A DNA stretch of 64,000 nt from Strongylocentrotus purpuratus (GCF_000002235.5 NW_022145606.1:46549274-46613273); one strand, 5' to 3'. Counted from the first letter of the stretch, positions 23,611 to 36,292 are shown. Numbers and translations: made by a program. The notes: generated by a model not told the origin, from the sequence alone.

Positions 23611-24015
23611 ATTTTGTGAATAAACCATTGTTGTTTTTTATCGTGTAGGCCTATATAATCTACAGACATGTGCAAGCATTGCGCACAATGAACCGTTAAA
23701 AGGCTATACTGTGCAGAGTCCTTGAATGAGTGGTGGAATATTTCACAAGCATGCCAAGAATTTGTAGACAATAGACAAATAGAAAAATAGATAATATTTT
23801 TTTTTTTCTTCAAATCATATGTGATGTGTATTTCTAACAATGTGTTATTCCTATTATTCTCTATCTTTATGAAAAAGAAAAACAATAATTGCAAATTACA
23901 ATGGATGTGGCTCTTTTACTTGTCCTTGCATGGCCCTAGCTTGACTTCCCGCAGGGTACTTTGTGCCAAGTTATTTCTCTAAGAGTGGAATTGATGTGAG
24001 GAATATTGCCATTTT

Positions 24016-24462
24016 CAGTAGGGGCACTGGCCTGAGAATGAAGATTGTCCGCATAAACGAGAATATCCTGGTAAACGCGGACAAGTCTCGACCTAAAAAA
24101 ATAAGGAAAGTCTGCAATTTTCACAGACGTTTTTTCTTCTTCGGTGCTCTGCGGTTACAGGGTTCCTGATCCGCGTGCTGGCAATTAATGCGAAAAACGG
24201 ATTCCGCGTAATAAAATACCCACAGTTCACCGTCTACTTTCTATGGGTTGTCCGTCTTCCCTAGGATTTGCGTAAGTGTAAAATGCATTATGGGGCATCA
24301 TCGCGGAATTCGTTTTTCGCATCACCAACGCGCGGATCGGGAATCCGGATCCTTCGCGAAAATGCGGATGATCCTTATTTTTCTGGATGCAAATGGTCTG
24401 CGTTTACGAGGGTATTGTCATTTATGCGGACGATGCTCATTCTCGTACTAGCACCCCTACTG
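24016..24462. mobile_element. Foldback element in tandem unit 2
   Basis: Same element and same ATTTT flanks as in unit 1. Because the flanks are also shared, the copies arose by duplication of the whole unit and not by separate insertion. Confidence 0.65.
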
Positions 24463-24861
24463 ATTTTGTAAATAAACCATTGTTGTTTTTTTATCGTGTA
24501 GGCCTATGTAATCTACAGACATGTGCAAGCATTCCGCACAATGAACCGTTAGGCTATACTGTGCAGAGTCCTGGAATGAGTGGTGGAATATTTCACAAGC
24601 ATGCCAAGAATTTGTAGACAATAGACAAATAGAAAAATAGATATTTTTTTTTTTTTCAAATCATATGTGATGTGTATTTCTAACAATGTGTTATTCCTTT
24701 TATTCTCTATCTTTATGAAAAAGAAAAAAAATAATTGCAAATTACAATGGATGTGGCTCTTTTACTTGTCCTTGCATGGCCCTAGCTTGACTTCCCGCAG
24801 GGTACTTTGTGCCAAGTTATTTCTCTAAGAGTGGAATTGATGTGAGGAATTTTGCCATTTT

Positions 24862-25333
24862 CAGTAGGGGTACTGGTCTGAGAATGAAGATTGTCCGCAT
24901 AAACGAGAATATCCTGGTAAACGCGAACAAGTCTCGACCTAAAAAAATAAGGATAGTCTGCAATTTTCACAGACAGTTTTTCTTCTTCGGTGCTCTGCGG
25001 GTACAGGGTTCCTGATCCGCGTGCTGGCAATTAATGCGAAAAACGGATTCCGCGTAATAAAATATTCCCAGTTCACAGTCTACTTTCTATGGGTTGTTCG
25101 TCTTCCCTAGGATTTATTGTTCATAACGTGAAAGTCTCTGCGTAAGTGTAAAATGCATTATGGGGCATCATCGCGGAATTCGTTTTACGCATCACCAACG
25201 CGCGCATCGGGAATCTGGATCCTTCACGAAAATGCGGATGATCATTATTTTTTCTGGATGCAAATGGTCTGCGTTTACGAGGGTATTGTCGTTTATGCGG
25301 ACGATGCTCATTCTCGTACTAGCACCCCTACTG
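24862..25333. mobile_element. Foldback element in tandem unit 3
   Basis: Same element, slightly longer (472 bp) through a small internal insertion near 25,110-25,140. The left end here reads CAGTAGGGGTACTGG. Confidence 0.65.
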
Positions 25334-25497
25334 ATTTTCTGAATAAACCATTGTTGTTGTTTTTTATCGTGCAGGCCTATATAATCTACAGACATGTGCA
25401 AGCATTGCGCACAATGAACCGTTAGGTTATACTGTGCAGAGTCCTTGAATGAGTGGTGGAATATTTCACAAGCATGCCAAGAATTTGTAGACAATAT

Positions 25498-26215
25498 AGT
25501 CATCTTGACTTTAAAATAATTATTTTAAATGAAATACCTACATAGTACATTGGCTATATAGCGCCAAACATGCCAAATGAGGAGAGTGAGCAGCACAAAT
25601 AGCCGCAGTATCATCAAGGTTTGCCCAAAATTTTGTTGAATTTTCTGTTGATCTAGACAGAGTCTATCAATATCATAAAGTCTATCGATGCGCAAACGAT
25701 AGTGAAACAAAGTGCAATGGAATAAAATCAAGCTTTCAAGGGGCAGTTTCTTCAGTTTTTCAACGCGATTTTGAGCTGTGAGTGTGAATCAGATGAAATT
25801 AAATAAGAGAACTGATTTTTTAAGGTTATTTAAACTGCAGTATGATTTTGAAGCATCATAATGACTCATATTCAATATTCAATTGAACAATAATTTACAT
25901 TTTCTCCTATTTATAATTTAGTGGGCCAAGATCTAGATCTAGGCTACCGGTATTTGTTTTGTAGACCTAGAAATCTACATGCATGTGTGGAAAAGTAATT
26001 TGTTAGCTTAACTTAGGAAATCCAATGAGTTTTATGACGTCGATACCGGTTAATTAATGGCTAAACCTTATGCATTGAAATTATAGGAGTGTGAAGTGGA
26101 ATTTGGTATGCTCAAGTTGGATGAATTTTGATTGTACAACACTTTTTCGTAGAAAAATTGCCAACACACATGCACACACAAATAACGATAGAATCACACA
26201 CAGAAAAGTTTATAT
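25498..26215. other. No gene seen
   Basis: AT-rich single-copy sequence between the tandem array and the 7.2-kb element. Confidence 0.4.
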
Positions 26216-27190
26216 TTGGGACTGGAGTCGGGCTAACTCGGCCCACGGGACTACTCGGCCCAGCTGGAAAAACTGGGCCGAGATGTCCCGACCTGATTAA
26301 TCGATCGAGAGATACCAATGTGTATATGTTTGTGCTCTTTGTGACTTAATAATGCCCTTTCCAACCTAAATCTTTAAAGGAATTGTGTTAAATGATACTA
26401 ATGAAGACAATCTATGACTTATCTTTAGGTAAAATGAGAAAAAAATGACATTTCGGACAATTTACTCACAGCTCGCAATCCGCATTGCCGCACGTACATT
26501 AAATGTGCGTTGTATCTACTCGGACCACTGAAATTCGAGCAGTGTTTTCGTCGGTAAATCACTGCAAAAATATCATTTTTATCTCGTATGAAGGTCTATT
26601 TTTTATTCCTGACACAGATTTCATTATTGAGAAGTCGAATATAGTACATTTTAGACGAGATGGTTGATGTTTGTTCACATTCTTTCGTCCTGGCCGTAAA
26701 TTAGCAGACTATACTGCCTAGTGCTACCGCAGCAGCTCAGCTCAGTGTGCAGCTAGCCGGACAGCGCCGCCGGCCGGGTCGGCGGGGGAATTCACTGACT
26801 CGGCGCCCGTACCGGGCCGCTGCACTGCATTGCATGATTGTACTGCCCAATTTGATCGAGTGATGTGAGTATAACTAATCAAACTAGATCTATATATCTA
26901 CTGTATTATCATTATTCATTCCGAGTAGAATATCCAATTTGATTTAGTTAGTAAACTAGACCTAGATCTATATCTACTGTAGCTACATCATTATCATATA
27001 CTAGATTAGTCATTCAGAGTAGAATATTCGATTAATGAAGGAATGGAATTTTTCTTTTTCATAATCAGATAATCATATTTTACTCCTAAATTTAAAGACT
27101 TAATAAATAACTAGATCTAACGTAAGGGCCTAGCATAGTACTGTAAGAGAAGTGAGCTGAAGAATCGCCTTCTTCTTTTATTTTGGAGGG

Positions 27191-27242
27191 GCAGGCGCGT
27201 AGCCAGGGGGGAGGGGGGCAGTCGCCCGCCCCCCCCCCCCCC

Positions 27243-27275
<33 letters not shown>

Positions 27276-28300
27276 AGAAAAAAGGAAGAGGACGTAGGAA
27301 GAAAAGGATTAAGAGTCGAGAACGGTACAACGAATCGTCTTCTTTCTCTAATTATTTAATGAAACGTCAAAGCTTCCGCGCTTCGCGCGAGAAGGGGGGA
27401 CAGAACTGAATTCAGATAAGGATAAAGAGTCGAGAACGGTACGACGAATCGTCTTCTTTCTCTAGTAATTTATAAAACGTCAATGCTTCCACGCTTCGCG
27501 CGGGAGCGGGAAACTGAATTAAGACCAGGATTTAGAGTCGAGAACTGTAAAACGAATCGTCTTCTTTCTCTAATTATTTAATGAAACATCAAAGCTTCCG
27601 CGCTTTGCGCGGGAAGGGGGGGGGTGGAACTGAATTCAGATAAGGATTAAGAGTCGAGAACGGTACAACGAATCGTCTTCTTTCTTTGATGAGAGGGATG
27701 GAGACGAGAGGGATAGCTACATCATTTAATCATATACTAGATTAGTCATTCAGAGTAGAATATTCGATTAATGAAGGAATGGAATTTTTCTTTTTCATAA
27801 TCATGCAGATAATCATATTTTACTCCTAAATTTAAAGACTTGATAAATAGCTAGATCTAACGTAAGGGCCTAGCCTAGTACTGTAAGAGAAGTGAGCTGA
27901 AGAATCGCCTTTTTCTTTTATTTTGGAGGGGCAGGCGCGTAGCCAGGGGGGGGGGCAGTGGGGGCAGTCGCCCCCCCCCCCCTCCAAAAAAAGAGAAAAA
28001 AAAAGAAAAAAGGAAGAGGACTTAGGAAGAAAAAGGATTAAGAGTCGAGAACGGTACAACGAATCGTCTTCTTTCTCTAATAATTTATAAAACGTCAATG
28101 CTTCCACGCTTCGCGCGGGAGCGGGAAACTGAATTCAGACAAGGATTTAGAGTCGAGAACGGTAAAACGAATCGTCTTCTTTCTCTAATTATTTAATGAA
28201 ACATCAAAGCTTCCGCGCTTTGCGCGGGAAGGGGGATGGAACTGAATTCAGATAAGGATTAAGAGTCAAGAACGGTACAACAAATCGTCTTCTTTCTTTG
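27191..28300. repeat. Nested poly-G/poly-A element and ~115-bp repeats inside the loop
   Basis: Two sections (27,191-27,690 and 27,934-28,300) start CAGGCGCGTAGCCAGGGG, like a hAT-type end, then run through G, C and A tracts. They continue into repeated modules with AGTCGAGAACGGTACAACGA, TCGTCTTCTTTCTCTAAT and CTTCCGCGCTTCGCGCG. About 230 bp of the left arm's inner edge is duplicated between them (27,718-27,945), so the section was duplicated together with part of the arm. Confidence 0.75.
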
Positions 28301-29290
28301 ATGAGAGGGATGGAGACGAGAGGGATTGGTGAGGGATGGAGATGATGAGAGGGAAGGAGACAATGTTGATGATGTAAGGGATGAAGACGCTGTTGATGAG
28401 AGGGATTGGTGAGGGATGGAGACGGTGTGAGGAATGAAGATGATGAGAGGGATGGAGACAATGTGAGAGATGGAGTTGATGAGAGGGATTGGTGAGGGAT
28501 GGAGATGATGAGAGGGATGGAGACAATGAGAGGGATGGAGATGATGAGAGGGATTGGTGAGGGATGGAGATGATGAGAGGGATGGAGATGAGAGGGGTGG
28601 AGATGATGAGAGGGGTGGAGATGATGAGAGGGGTGGAGATGATGAGAGGGATGGAGACAATGGGAGGGATGGAGATGATGAGAGGGATGGAGACGATGAG
28701 AGGGATTGGTGAGGGATGGAGATGATGAGAGGGATGGAGACAACGGGAGGGATGGAGACAATGAGAAGGATGGAGATGATGGAGACAATGAGAGGGATGG
28801 AGATGATGGAGACAATGAGAGGGATTGGTGAGGGATGGAGATGATGAGAGGGATGGAGGCAACGGGAGGGATGGAGACAATGAGAGGGATGGAGACAATG
28901 AGAGGGATTGGTGAGGGATGGAGATGATGAGAGGGATGGAGATGATGAGAGGGATGGAGGCAACGGGAGGGACGGAGACAATGAGAGGGATGGAGACAAT
29001 GAGAGGGATTGGTGAGGGATGGAGATGATGAGAGGGAAGGAGACAATGTTGATGATGTAAGGGATGAAGACGCTGTTCATGAGAGGGATGAGAGGGATTG
29101 GTGAGAGATGGAGATGATAAGAGGGATGGAGACAATGGAGACAATGAGAGGGATGGAGATGATGGAGACAATGAGAGGGATTGGTGAGGGATGGAGATGA
29201 TGAGAGGGATGGATGCAACGGGAGGGATGGAGACAATGGAGACAATGAGAGGGATTGGTGAGGGATGGAGATGATGAGAGGGATGGAGAT
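28300..29290. repeat. ~1-kb minisatellite of GAGAGGGATGGAGATGAT-type units
   Basis: Units of 15-18 bp alternate GAGAGGGATGGAGATGAT, GAGGGATGGAGACAAT and GAGGGATTGGTGAGGGATGG. All three minus-strand frames stay open for 280-366 codons and would encode only Ser/Pro/Leu/His/Ile repeats. That is a consequence of the unit composition, not evidence for a gene. Confidence 0.9.
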
Positions 29291-30425
29291 GAAAAGGCAA
29301 ACAAAAATCTAAATAAATAAAGTTAAAACAATTAAATAAAAATGAGGACATGTTTGAAAAACACACATAATAGCAATAAACATTATTTGTTTACGACTCC
29401 AAGATACAAATTCCAACAATATGACGTCAAGCCGACTCAAAATAACAAATGATAAGCAGGTGTAATCGTGTATTAATTTCATGCCACGTTGTGGTAATGC
29501 AATTTTGTTTTTTTATTTATTATTTATTTATAGTATACATATTTATACAGGTACACAAGATCAGATATAAATCTGTTAACCCCCAGCCCCCCCCCCCCTC
29601 AAAAAAAAAAGTAACATGCAGAGACCAGTACAGATGACACGCCACACCATTCCTTGTGTTGTGGTATTGGTACGTATTATTTCATGTATGCAAGTTACAA
29701 GGCAAAAATAACCTAAATAAATAAACAAAGTTAAAACAATTAAATAAAATTGAGGACATGTTTGAAAAACGCACATAATAACAATAAACATTATTTGTTT
29801 ACGATTCCAAGATACAAATTCCAACAATATGACGTCAAGCAGACTCATAATAACAAATGATAAGCAGGTGTAATCGTGTATTAAATTCATGCCACGTTGT
29901 AATGCAATTTTGTTTTTTATTTATTATTTATTTATAGTATACATATTTATACAGGTACACAAGATATCAGTTATAAATCTGTTAACCCCCAGCCCCCCCC
30001 CCCCCCCAAAAAAAAAAAAAATTGTAACATGCAGATGACACGCCACACCATTCCTTGTGTTGTGGTATTGGTACGTATTATTTCATATATATGCAAGTTA
30101 CAAGGCAAAAAAAACCTAAATAAATAAACAAAGTTAAAACAATTAAATAAAATTGAGGACATGTTTAAAAAACACACAATAACAATAAACATTATTTGTT
30201 TACGATTCCAAGATACAAATTCCAACAATATGACGTCAAGCAGACTCATAATAACAAATGATAAGCAGGTGTAATCGTGTATTAATTTTATGCCACGTTG
30301 TGGTAATGCAAATTTGTTTTTTTAATTTATTATTTATTTATAGTATACATATTTATACAGGAACACAATATATCAGATATAAATCTGTTAACCCCCAGCC
30401 CCCCCCCCCAAAAAAAATATATAAA
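29291..30425. repeat. Tandem repeat, about 2.7 units of ~405 bp
   Basis: Units begin near 29,310, 29,718 and 30,120 with AAAGTTAAAACAATTAAATA. Each includes CCAACAATATGACGTCAAGC, GATAAGCAGGTGTAATCGTG and CTGTTAACCCCCAGC followed by C and A runs. Apparent ~100-codon minus-strand frames recur with each unit and have no recognisable domain. Confidence 0.85.
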
Positions 30426-30597
30426 AATTGATTTTGCTCATAGATCTTTGCCTCTGTTGCTGATTACATACCCGGCCGAGATGGATGGGAGGTGGGGGGG
30501 GGCAGCTGCCTTTTAGAAATTTGAGGAACGGTTAAAATAATGACCAGTTGACCAAAGGTCCAGGAGAAGGCTTACAAGAATTAAGATCCCCCTGCCC
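30426..30597. other. Short spacer with poly-G
   Basis: No feature beyond a G run at 30,493-30,502. Confidence 0.35.
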
Positions 30598-32213
30598 AGG
30601 GGCGGCCGAGCGACTTCCAAAGTGGGGGGGCACCAACTAAAAAGGGCACTTTCTGGAGAAAAAAAGGGCACCTACAGTGGGAAATCTCAAAGCGAAAATA
30701 TACAATTTTTTAGACATTGGTATATACCCCTACATTGTGATTACATTATCAGGGATGATTTCAATATTTGTTTCTCTTCATACATCATACAAGATATCGC
30801 TTAAGCATCATACTTTACAGTTGGGTGTGATGTCTGAATATGCATTTACGAGCGAGCGAAGCGAGCGTGAAAAATTTCAAAGATCTATGAGGTCGCAGTG
30901 CGAAAAATTTCATCTTGTAAAGAGGAAAAAAGCCAATCGTGATGGGGTTATAAGCACATTCTCATAACGGAAGACTGAAAAGACCTTTGATAAGTAACAT
31001 AATTATATCATCTTTAAATGCGAGCGAGCGCAGCGAGCGAACTTTGGGGGAAATTGCTCTTAGTCGCCTTAAATAAGGGGCACGTTTAATGATTACATGA
31101 AAAGGGGACAATTATCGAAAGGGATAAGACACTTATAAGAAAAGAAAAGGAGCACATGTCAAAGTACAAAGGATTATTATAAGTGGTGAAAATGAGGCAT
31201 TTTTTCACCTGAAAAGAGGCACTCACCAGTGATGACAAAGAGGCGTTTACGAAAATGGGAAATAGGCATTTGTTGACGGAAAAGGGGCACCCATCAGATT
31301 TTGATAGGGGTATTTATAAGAGGTGAAAAGGGGATAGTTCCCTTATTAGAAAGGAAAAGGGGCACGTATCATTATTAAAAGGGGAATTATCAGAGTTGAA
31401 AAGGGGCATTGACCAGATATGAAAAGGGGCACTTATAATAAAGGAAAATGTGCATTTGTTGAATGAAAAGGGGGCACCGTTCAGAATTTTAAAAGGGGCA
31501 GTTATGAGAAGGGGAAGGAACTCTTTCTTTTTAATGGGGGCACTTATCATAAGGAAAAGGGGCACTTATTAGAAAATAAGAGGGGCACATGTTAAAATGA
31601 AAGGTGTGCTCATCCGAGTTTAAAAAAGGGGATAGTTATTAAAAGGAGAAGGGGCACTTCTTACAAAGGAAAAAGGGGGAAGTTGTCAAAGTAAAAGGAG
31701 CACCTCTCAGTTTTGAATAGGGCAATTATCAGAGGTAAAGGGGGCACTTATTAAAAGTGAAAAGGGGCACTTCTCGTACCTGAAAATAGGCACTTACTAG
31801 AGATTATTTCAAGATTTATGAGAATGGAAAATGGACACTTATTGCAAAGGAAAATGGGAACATGTCGAAGGAAAAGGGGCACTTATTCAAGATTATTTCA
31901 AGATTTATGAGAATGGAAAATGGACACTTATTGCAAAGGAAAATGGGAACATGTCGAAGGAAAAGGGGCACGTGTCAAAAATAAAAAAGGGCACTCGTCA
32001 GAGGTGAAAAGGGGGAAGGGGCACTTTTACTAAGTAATAGGGGCACTTGTCAAAGGAAAAGGGGCACCTTTCCTATGTAAAAGGGGCACTTCTTACAAAA
32101 TAAAAGAGGCACTTTTCCTATGTAAAAAGGGGCACTTTTGGGGTATCTGAAAAAGTGGGGGGCACTGTGCCCCCCCCCCCGGGAGGGCCGCCTCTGCCCC
32201 TGCCCCTCCATGC
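30598..32213 (+). repeat. 1.6-kb degenerate AAAAGGGGCACTTAT array bounded by hAT-like ends
   Basis: Fifty or so imperfect units of 20-30 bp contain AAAAGGGGCACTTAT or AGGGGCAC. The left edge starts CAGGGGCGGCC (30,598); the right edge, reverse-complemented, starts CAGGGGCAGAGGCGGCC (ending about 32,213). These resemble the CAGGGGCGG ends of the 16.4-kb hAT-like element. Two GAGCGAGCGAAGCGAGCG stretches (30,851 and 31,022) lie near the left side. One unit of about 90 bp (31,801-31,967) is duplicated exactly. Confidence 0.7.
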
Positions 32214-33396
32214 ACCGGCACGTCATTGCAATATCATGTCTTAATTGCTTTGCTTTGTATATATCTCTTTGATTCCCAGAAAAAGGGAACAAAAAGGAGA
32301 TTTTTTGGTTTGTTTGGGGGGGGGGGTGGTGGGGGCTGCATTATTTATACAAAAAACTTGAAGCCAATACCTTCTTTTCGTAGAATTTTTTTGAAGCAGC
32401 CCCCTCCAAAAAAATAAGAAGGCGATTCTTCAGCTCACTTCTCTGCTTAGAGTACTAGGCTAGGCCCTTACGTTAGATCTAGCTATTTATCAAGTCTTTA
32501 AGTTTTAGGAGTAAAATATGATTATCTGATTATGAAAAAAGAAAAATTCCATTCCTTCATTAATCGGATATTCTACTCTGAATGACTAATATAATCTAGT
32601 AGATCTATATGATAATGATGTAGCTACAGTAGATATAGATCTAGGTCTAGTTTACCCACTAAATCAAATTGGATATTCTACTCGGAATGAATAATGATAA
32701 TACAGTAGATATAGATCTAGTTTGATTAGTTATACTCACATCACTCGATCAAATTGGGCAGTACAATCATGCAATGCAGTGCATGCAGCGGCCCGGTACG
32801 TACGGGCGCCGAGTCAGTGAATTCCCCCGCCGACCCGGCCGGCGGCGCTGTACGGCTAGCTGCACACTGAGCTGAGCTGCTGCGGTAGCACTAGGCAGTA
32901 GTCTGCTAATTTACGGCCAGGACGAAAGAATGTGAACAAACATCAACCATCTCGTCTAAAATGTACTATATTCGACTTCTCAATAATGAAATCTGTGTCA
33001 GGAATAAAAAAATAGACCTTCATACGAGATAAAAATGATATTTTTGCAGTGATTTACCGACGAAAACACTGCTCGAATTTCAGTGGTCCGAGTAGATACA
33101 ACGCACATTTAATGTACGTGCGGCAATGCGGATTGCGAGCTGTGAGTAAATTGTCCGAAATGTCATTTTTTTTGTCATTTTACCTAAAGATAAGTCATAG
33201 ATTGTCTTCATTAGTATCATTTAACACAATTCCTTTAAAGATTTAGGTTGGAAAGGGCATTATTAAGTCACAAAGAGCACAAACATATACACATTGGTAT
33301 CTCTCGATCGATTAATCAGGTCGGGACATCTCGGCCCAGTTTTCCCAGCTGGGCCGAGTAGTCCCGTGGGCCGAGTTAGCCCGGATTCTTGGGACT

Positions 33397-34446
33397 AGAT
33401 CTAGAGTCTATTCATGAAATACAAAGGCAAATGGTTTTCAAACAATATTAGTCCTTATCGATTATTCCTCTGACTAAGATGAATATCAATAGACATATTT
33501 AAAACTTACGGTATACATTGTAGATATTTTTAGAGTGAAGACAAGGAACCACCAGCAGAGCTAGGGCAAGGCTAGCTGCGCCGACCAGCTGAAACTGTAT
33601 AGCTGATGCTAGCTGCAGGTACGGTATGCGAGCTCTGGCGGGTCTAGCGGCGACGCCGGCGGTCGACGCCAGTCCTGGGCGTACTGCAGAGAGCTAGCGA
33701 GCCCTGCCAGGCCCGACCCATGGGGAGCGTTGGGGTGCATGCCCCCTTTTCCTTCCGAAAACACAGGGAAAAGCCACGAATTTTCAAATAAATGTTCAGT
33801 TTACTCATTCAGAAATGCCTTAGAATGTACCATAAAGCATCTTATAGTTCAATTTTTTTTCCGGGGCCCTTTGGCCCCGGACCCCACGCCGATTTAACAC
33901 TTCATGCCCCTCCTTTAAAAAAAAAACTTCTTGGATCCGCCGCTACAGCCGGTCGATCGCATGCAGGATATATTTCGCATAGGCTGCCTGATAATACGCA
34001 CGCGTATTCCGCACAAGCATTCCACAGCAACTTACTGTTACAGAATATAATCTAAAGACGGCGATGTACAGTAGCTAAGTAGCGCGCGCGTGCTGGGTGA
34101 CTAGTTTTCTCAGTATCTTACTGGGTCATCACTATACTCTAGGTGACAATATAGTTCCAGAACATTACTATTGCAACTATGTCACCTGGATTTTCAGATT
34201 AGTAATCTGCTCCGATTTTACTGACACACTTTTGGGTAATCTGCTTCGATACCTTGCTGGCTCGATTATTGGTATCAGGTGATTAGATACATATTTATGC
34301 TGCAACTCCTGGATAAGTATTTATGTTAATAGTTTCAAACAACAGACTGAGTATAATTAATGGTCGACATATAGTTCGGTCAAGGCACAATAATGCCTAT
34401 ACCCGGCTACTACTAAACATAACAAATTGGCAAGTTATTCATCAGT
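33397..34446. other. No gene seen; GC-rich patch
   Basis: A GC-rich patch at 33,545-33,720 is full of GCTAGC and AGCTAG words. A fragment resembling a hAT-like end (TTGGATCCGCCGCTACAGC) lies at 33,932-33,950. No supported gene. Confidence 0.4.
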
Positions 34447-36292
34447 ACAGCCCTTACAAAAAAGTTGTATAGAATTCTATAGACAATTTATAGAGTTCTA
34501 TAGAACTCTATAACATTCCAGATTCTCTATAAAACTTTTAAGGATTCTCTATAGAAAGCGGTTTCCTCTATAGAATTCTATAGAATAAGTTTTCTATAGA
34601 TTTAAATTTCTATAGAAAAGTTAATTCTCTATAGAATTTTTAAGGTTGTCTATAGAAATCAGTTTCCTCTATATAATTCTATAGAATAAGTTTTCTATAG
34701 ATTTAAATTTCTATAGAAAAGTTAATTCTCTATAGAATTGTTTAGGTTGTCTATAGAAATCAGTTTCCTCTATAGAATTCTATATAATAAGTTTTCTATA
34801 GATTGAAATTTCTATAGAAAAGTTAATTCTCTATAGAATTTTTAAGGTTGTCTATAGAAATGAGTTTCCTCTATAGAATTCTATAGAATAAGTTTTCTAT
34901 AGATTTAAATTTCTATAGAAAATTTAATATAAAAAATGGCGTCCCCACTTCTCTATAGAATTGTTTAGGTTGTCTATAGAAATCAGTTTCCTCTATAGAA
35001 TTCTATATAATAAGTTTTCTATAGATTGAAATTTCTATAGAAAAGTTAATTCTCTATAGAATTTTTAAGGTTGTCTATAGAAATCAGTTTCCTCTATATA
35101 ATTCTATAGAATAAGTTTTCTATAGATTTAAATTTCTATAGAAAAGTTAATTCTCTATAGAATTGTTTAGGTTGTCTATAGAAATCAGTTTCCTCTATAG
35201 AATTCTATATAATAAGTTTTCTATAGATTGAAATTTCTATAGAAAAGTTAATTCTCTATAGAATTTTTAAGGATGTCTATAGAAATCAGTTTGCTCTATA
35301 TAATTCTATAGAATAAGTTTCCTATAGATCTAAATTTCTATAGAATTCTATAGAATTTTTGTTCTATATGAAGATATGTATCTCATGCATATTCATGATA
35401 ATTTGCATGTTTTCACAGAAAATGTAATTATCATGATCTGTCAAGCAAATGTAACAATTAACATCAATTTTGTGATTTATATTTTCTTAGTCCATTATTG
35501 ATAAATATAATATATATGTCCGTTTTTTTTAAACATGTAACTTAAGACGTAAAATAGATATATTAATATAAGTATTTTACTAACCAGTAAAAACATGTAT
35601 AATTTTGTACATATGTATGTAAGATCTCCCACTACTTAATTAACAATATATACTCAACTGTATTTTGCTTCAAATGATCTTTGTGATGGAGCAATTGCAG
35701 GAGTCTACATAAATATGGTTTAGTCGGTGGCCAGATGTCATGCAATATTGATTATCAATTGACTATTGGTCGCTACTGAATAATAAACTGGTTTTCAACT
35801 GGTAAAAAATGGTCTATAGAATTATTTACAAAAAAACTTCTATAGAATTCTATAAAAAAAATCTATAGAATTTCTATAGGCCATTCTATAGAATGTTTTA
35901 TAGAGATTCTATAGAGATCCGTTATAGATTTCTATAGAATTTGTATAGAAAAGTGGCCCACTTTTCTATAGAATCTCTATAAAAACATTTCTATAGAATT
36001 GCTATAGAATAAAATGGTCTATAGAATTCTTTCCAAAAAAATTCTATAGAATTCTATAAAACAAATTCTATAGAATTTCTATAGGCCATTCTATAGAATG
36101 TTTTTATAGAGATTCTATAGAGGTCCGTTATAGATTTCTATAGAATTTGTATAGAAAAGTGGCCCACTTTTCTATAGAATCTCTATAAAACATTTCTATA
36201 GAATTCTATAAAAAAAATTCTATAGAATTTCTATACGCAATTCTATAGAATTTTTTTTATAGAATTCTATAGAACTTTTTTGTAAGGGAGTA
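34447..36292. mobile_element. 1.84-kb element built of TCTATAGAATTCTATAGA palindromes
   Basis: The ends are inverted repeats of 16 bp (CCCTTACAAAAAAGTT at 34,452-34,467 and its complement at 36,273-36,288). TA lies just outside a slightly longer boundary (34,447-34,448 and 36,291-36,292), a likely TA duplication. Inside, the self-complementary word TATAGAATTCTATA and variants recur dozens of times. The left part is about seven ~102-bp tandem units with AATAAGTTTTCTATAGATT. The right part has two ~203-bp units starting AATGGTCTATAGAATT. The central 35,365-35,800 is AT-rich non-repetitive sequence. No ORF. Confidence 0.75.

Larger units (their letters stand above)
22926..25497. repeat. Threefold tandem array of an ~850-bp unit
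   Basis: Unit starts lie at about 22,926, 23,778 and 24,629, each with AAATAGAAAAATAGAT and then a T/A run, with spacing about 850. Units 1 and 2 are nearly identical; unit 3 is slightly more diverged and carries an extra 20-30 bp near 25,110. Each unit holds one copy of the foldback element described in the next entries. Short frames repeat unit by unit, but none shows a domain or start context, so I treat them as non-coding. Confidence 0.9.
26216..33396. mobile_element. 7.2-kb element with ~970-990-bp inverted arms and perfect 8-bp duplication
   Basis: The left arm (26,224-27,191) and right arm (32,401-33,388) are highly similar inverted repeats. Identical 8-mers TTGGGACT lie immediately outside (26,216-26,223 and 33,389-33,396). 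The tips (GGAGTCGGGCTAAC and GAATCCGGGCTAAC) are followed by repeated CTCGGCCCA words that can form hairpins. An 8-bp duplication fits hAT, P or Merlin-type integration. No transposase is visible; the 5.2-kb loop is filled with nested elements and satellites. It is therefore non-autonomous and probably enlarged after insertion. The superfamily is not determined. Confidence 0.75.

Noticed and set aside
22926..25497. CRISPR-like or gene array because of regular spacing and repeated short frames
   Set aside because: The unit is 850 bp, animal DNA, with near-identical units and no spacer variation; the frames simply recur with the tandem unit.
28204..29366. Three overlapping long minus-strand frames of 280-366 codons, Ser/Pro/Leu/His-rich
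   Set aside because: They lie on a GAGGGATGGAGATGAT-type minisatellite whose unit lacks stops in all three minus frames; products are simple repeats with no start context or domain.
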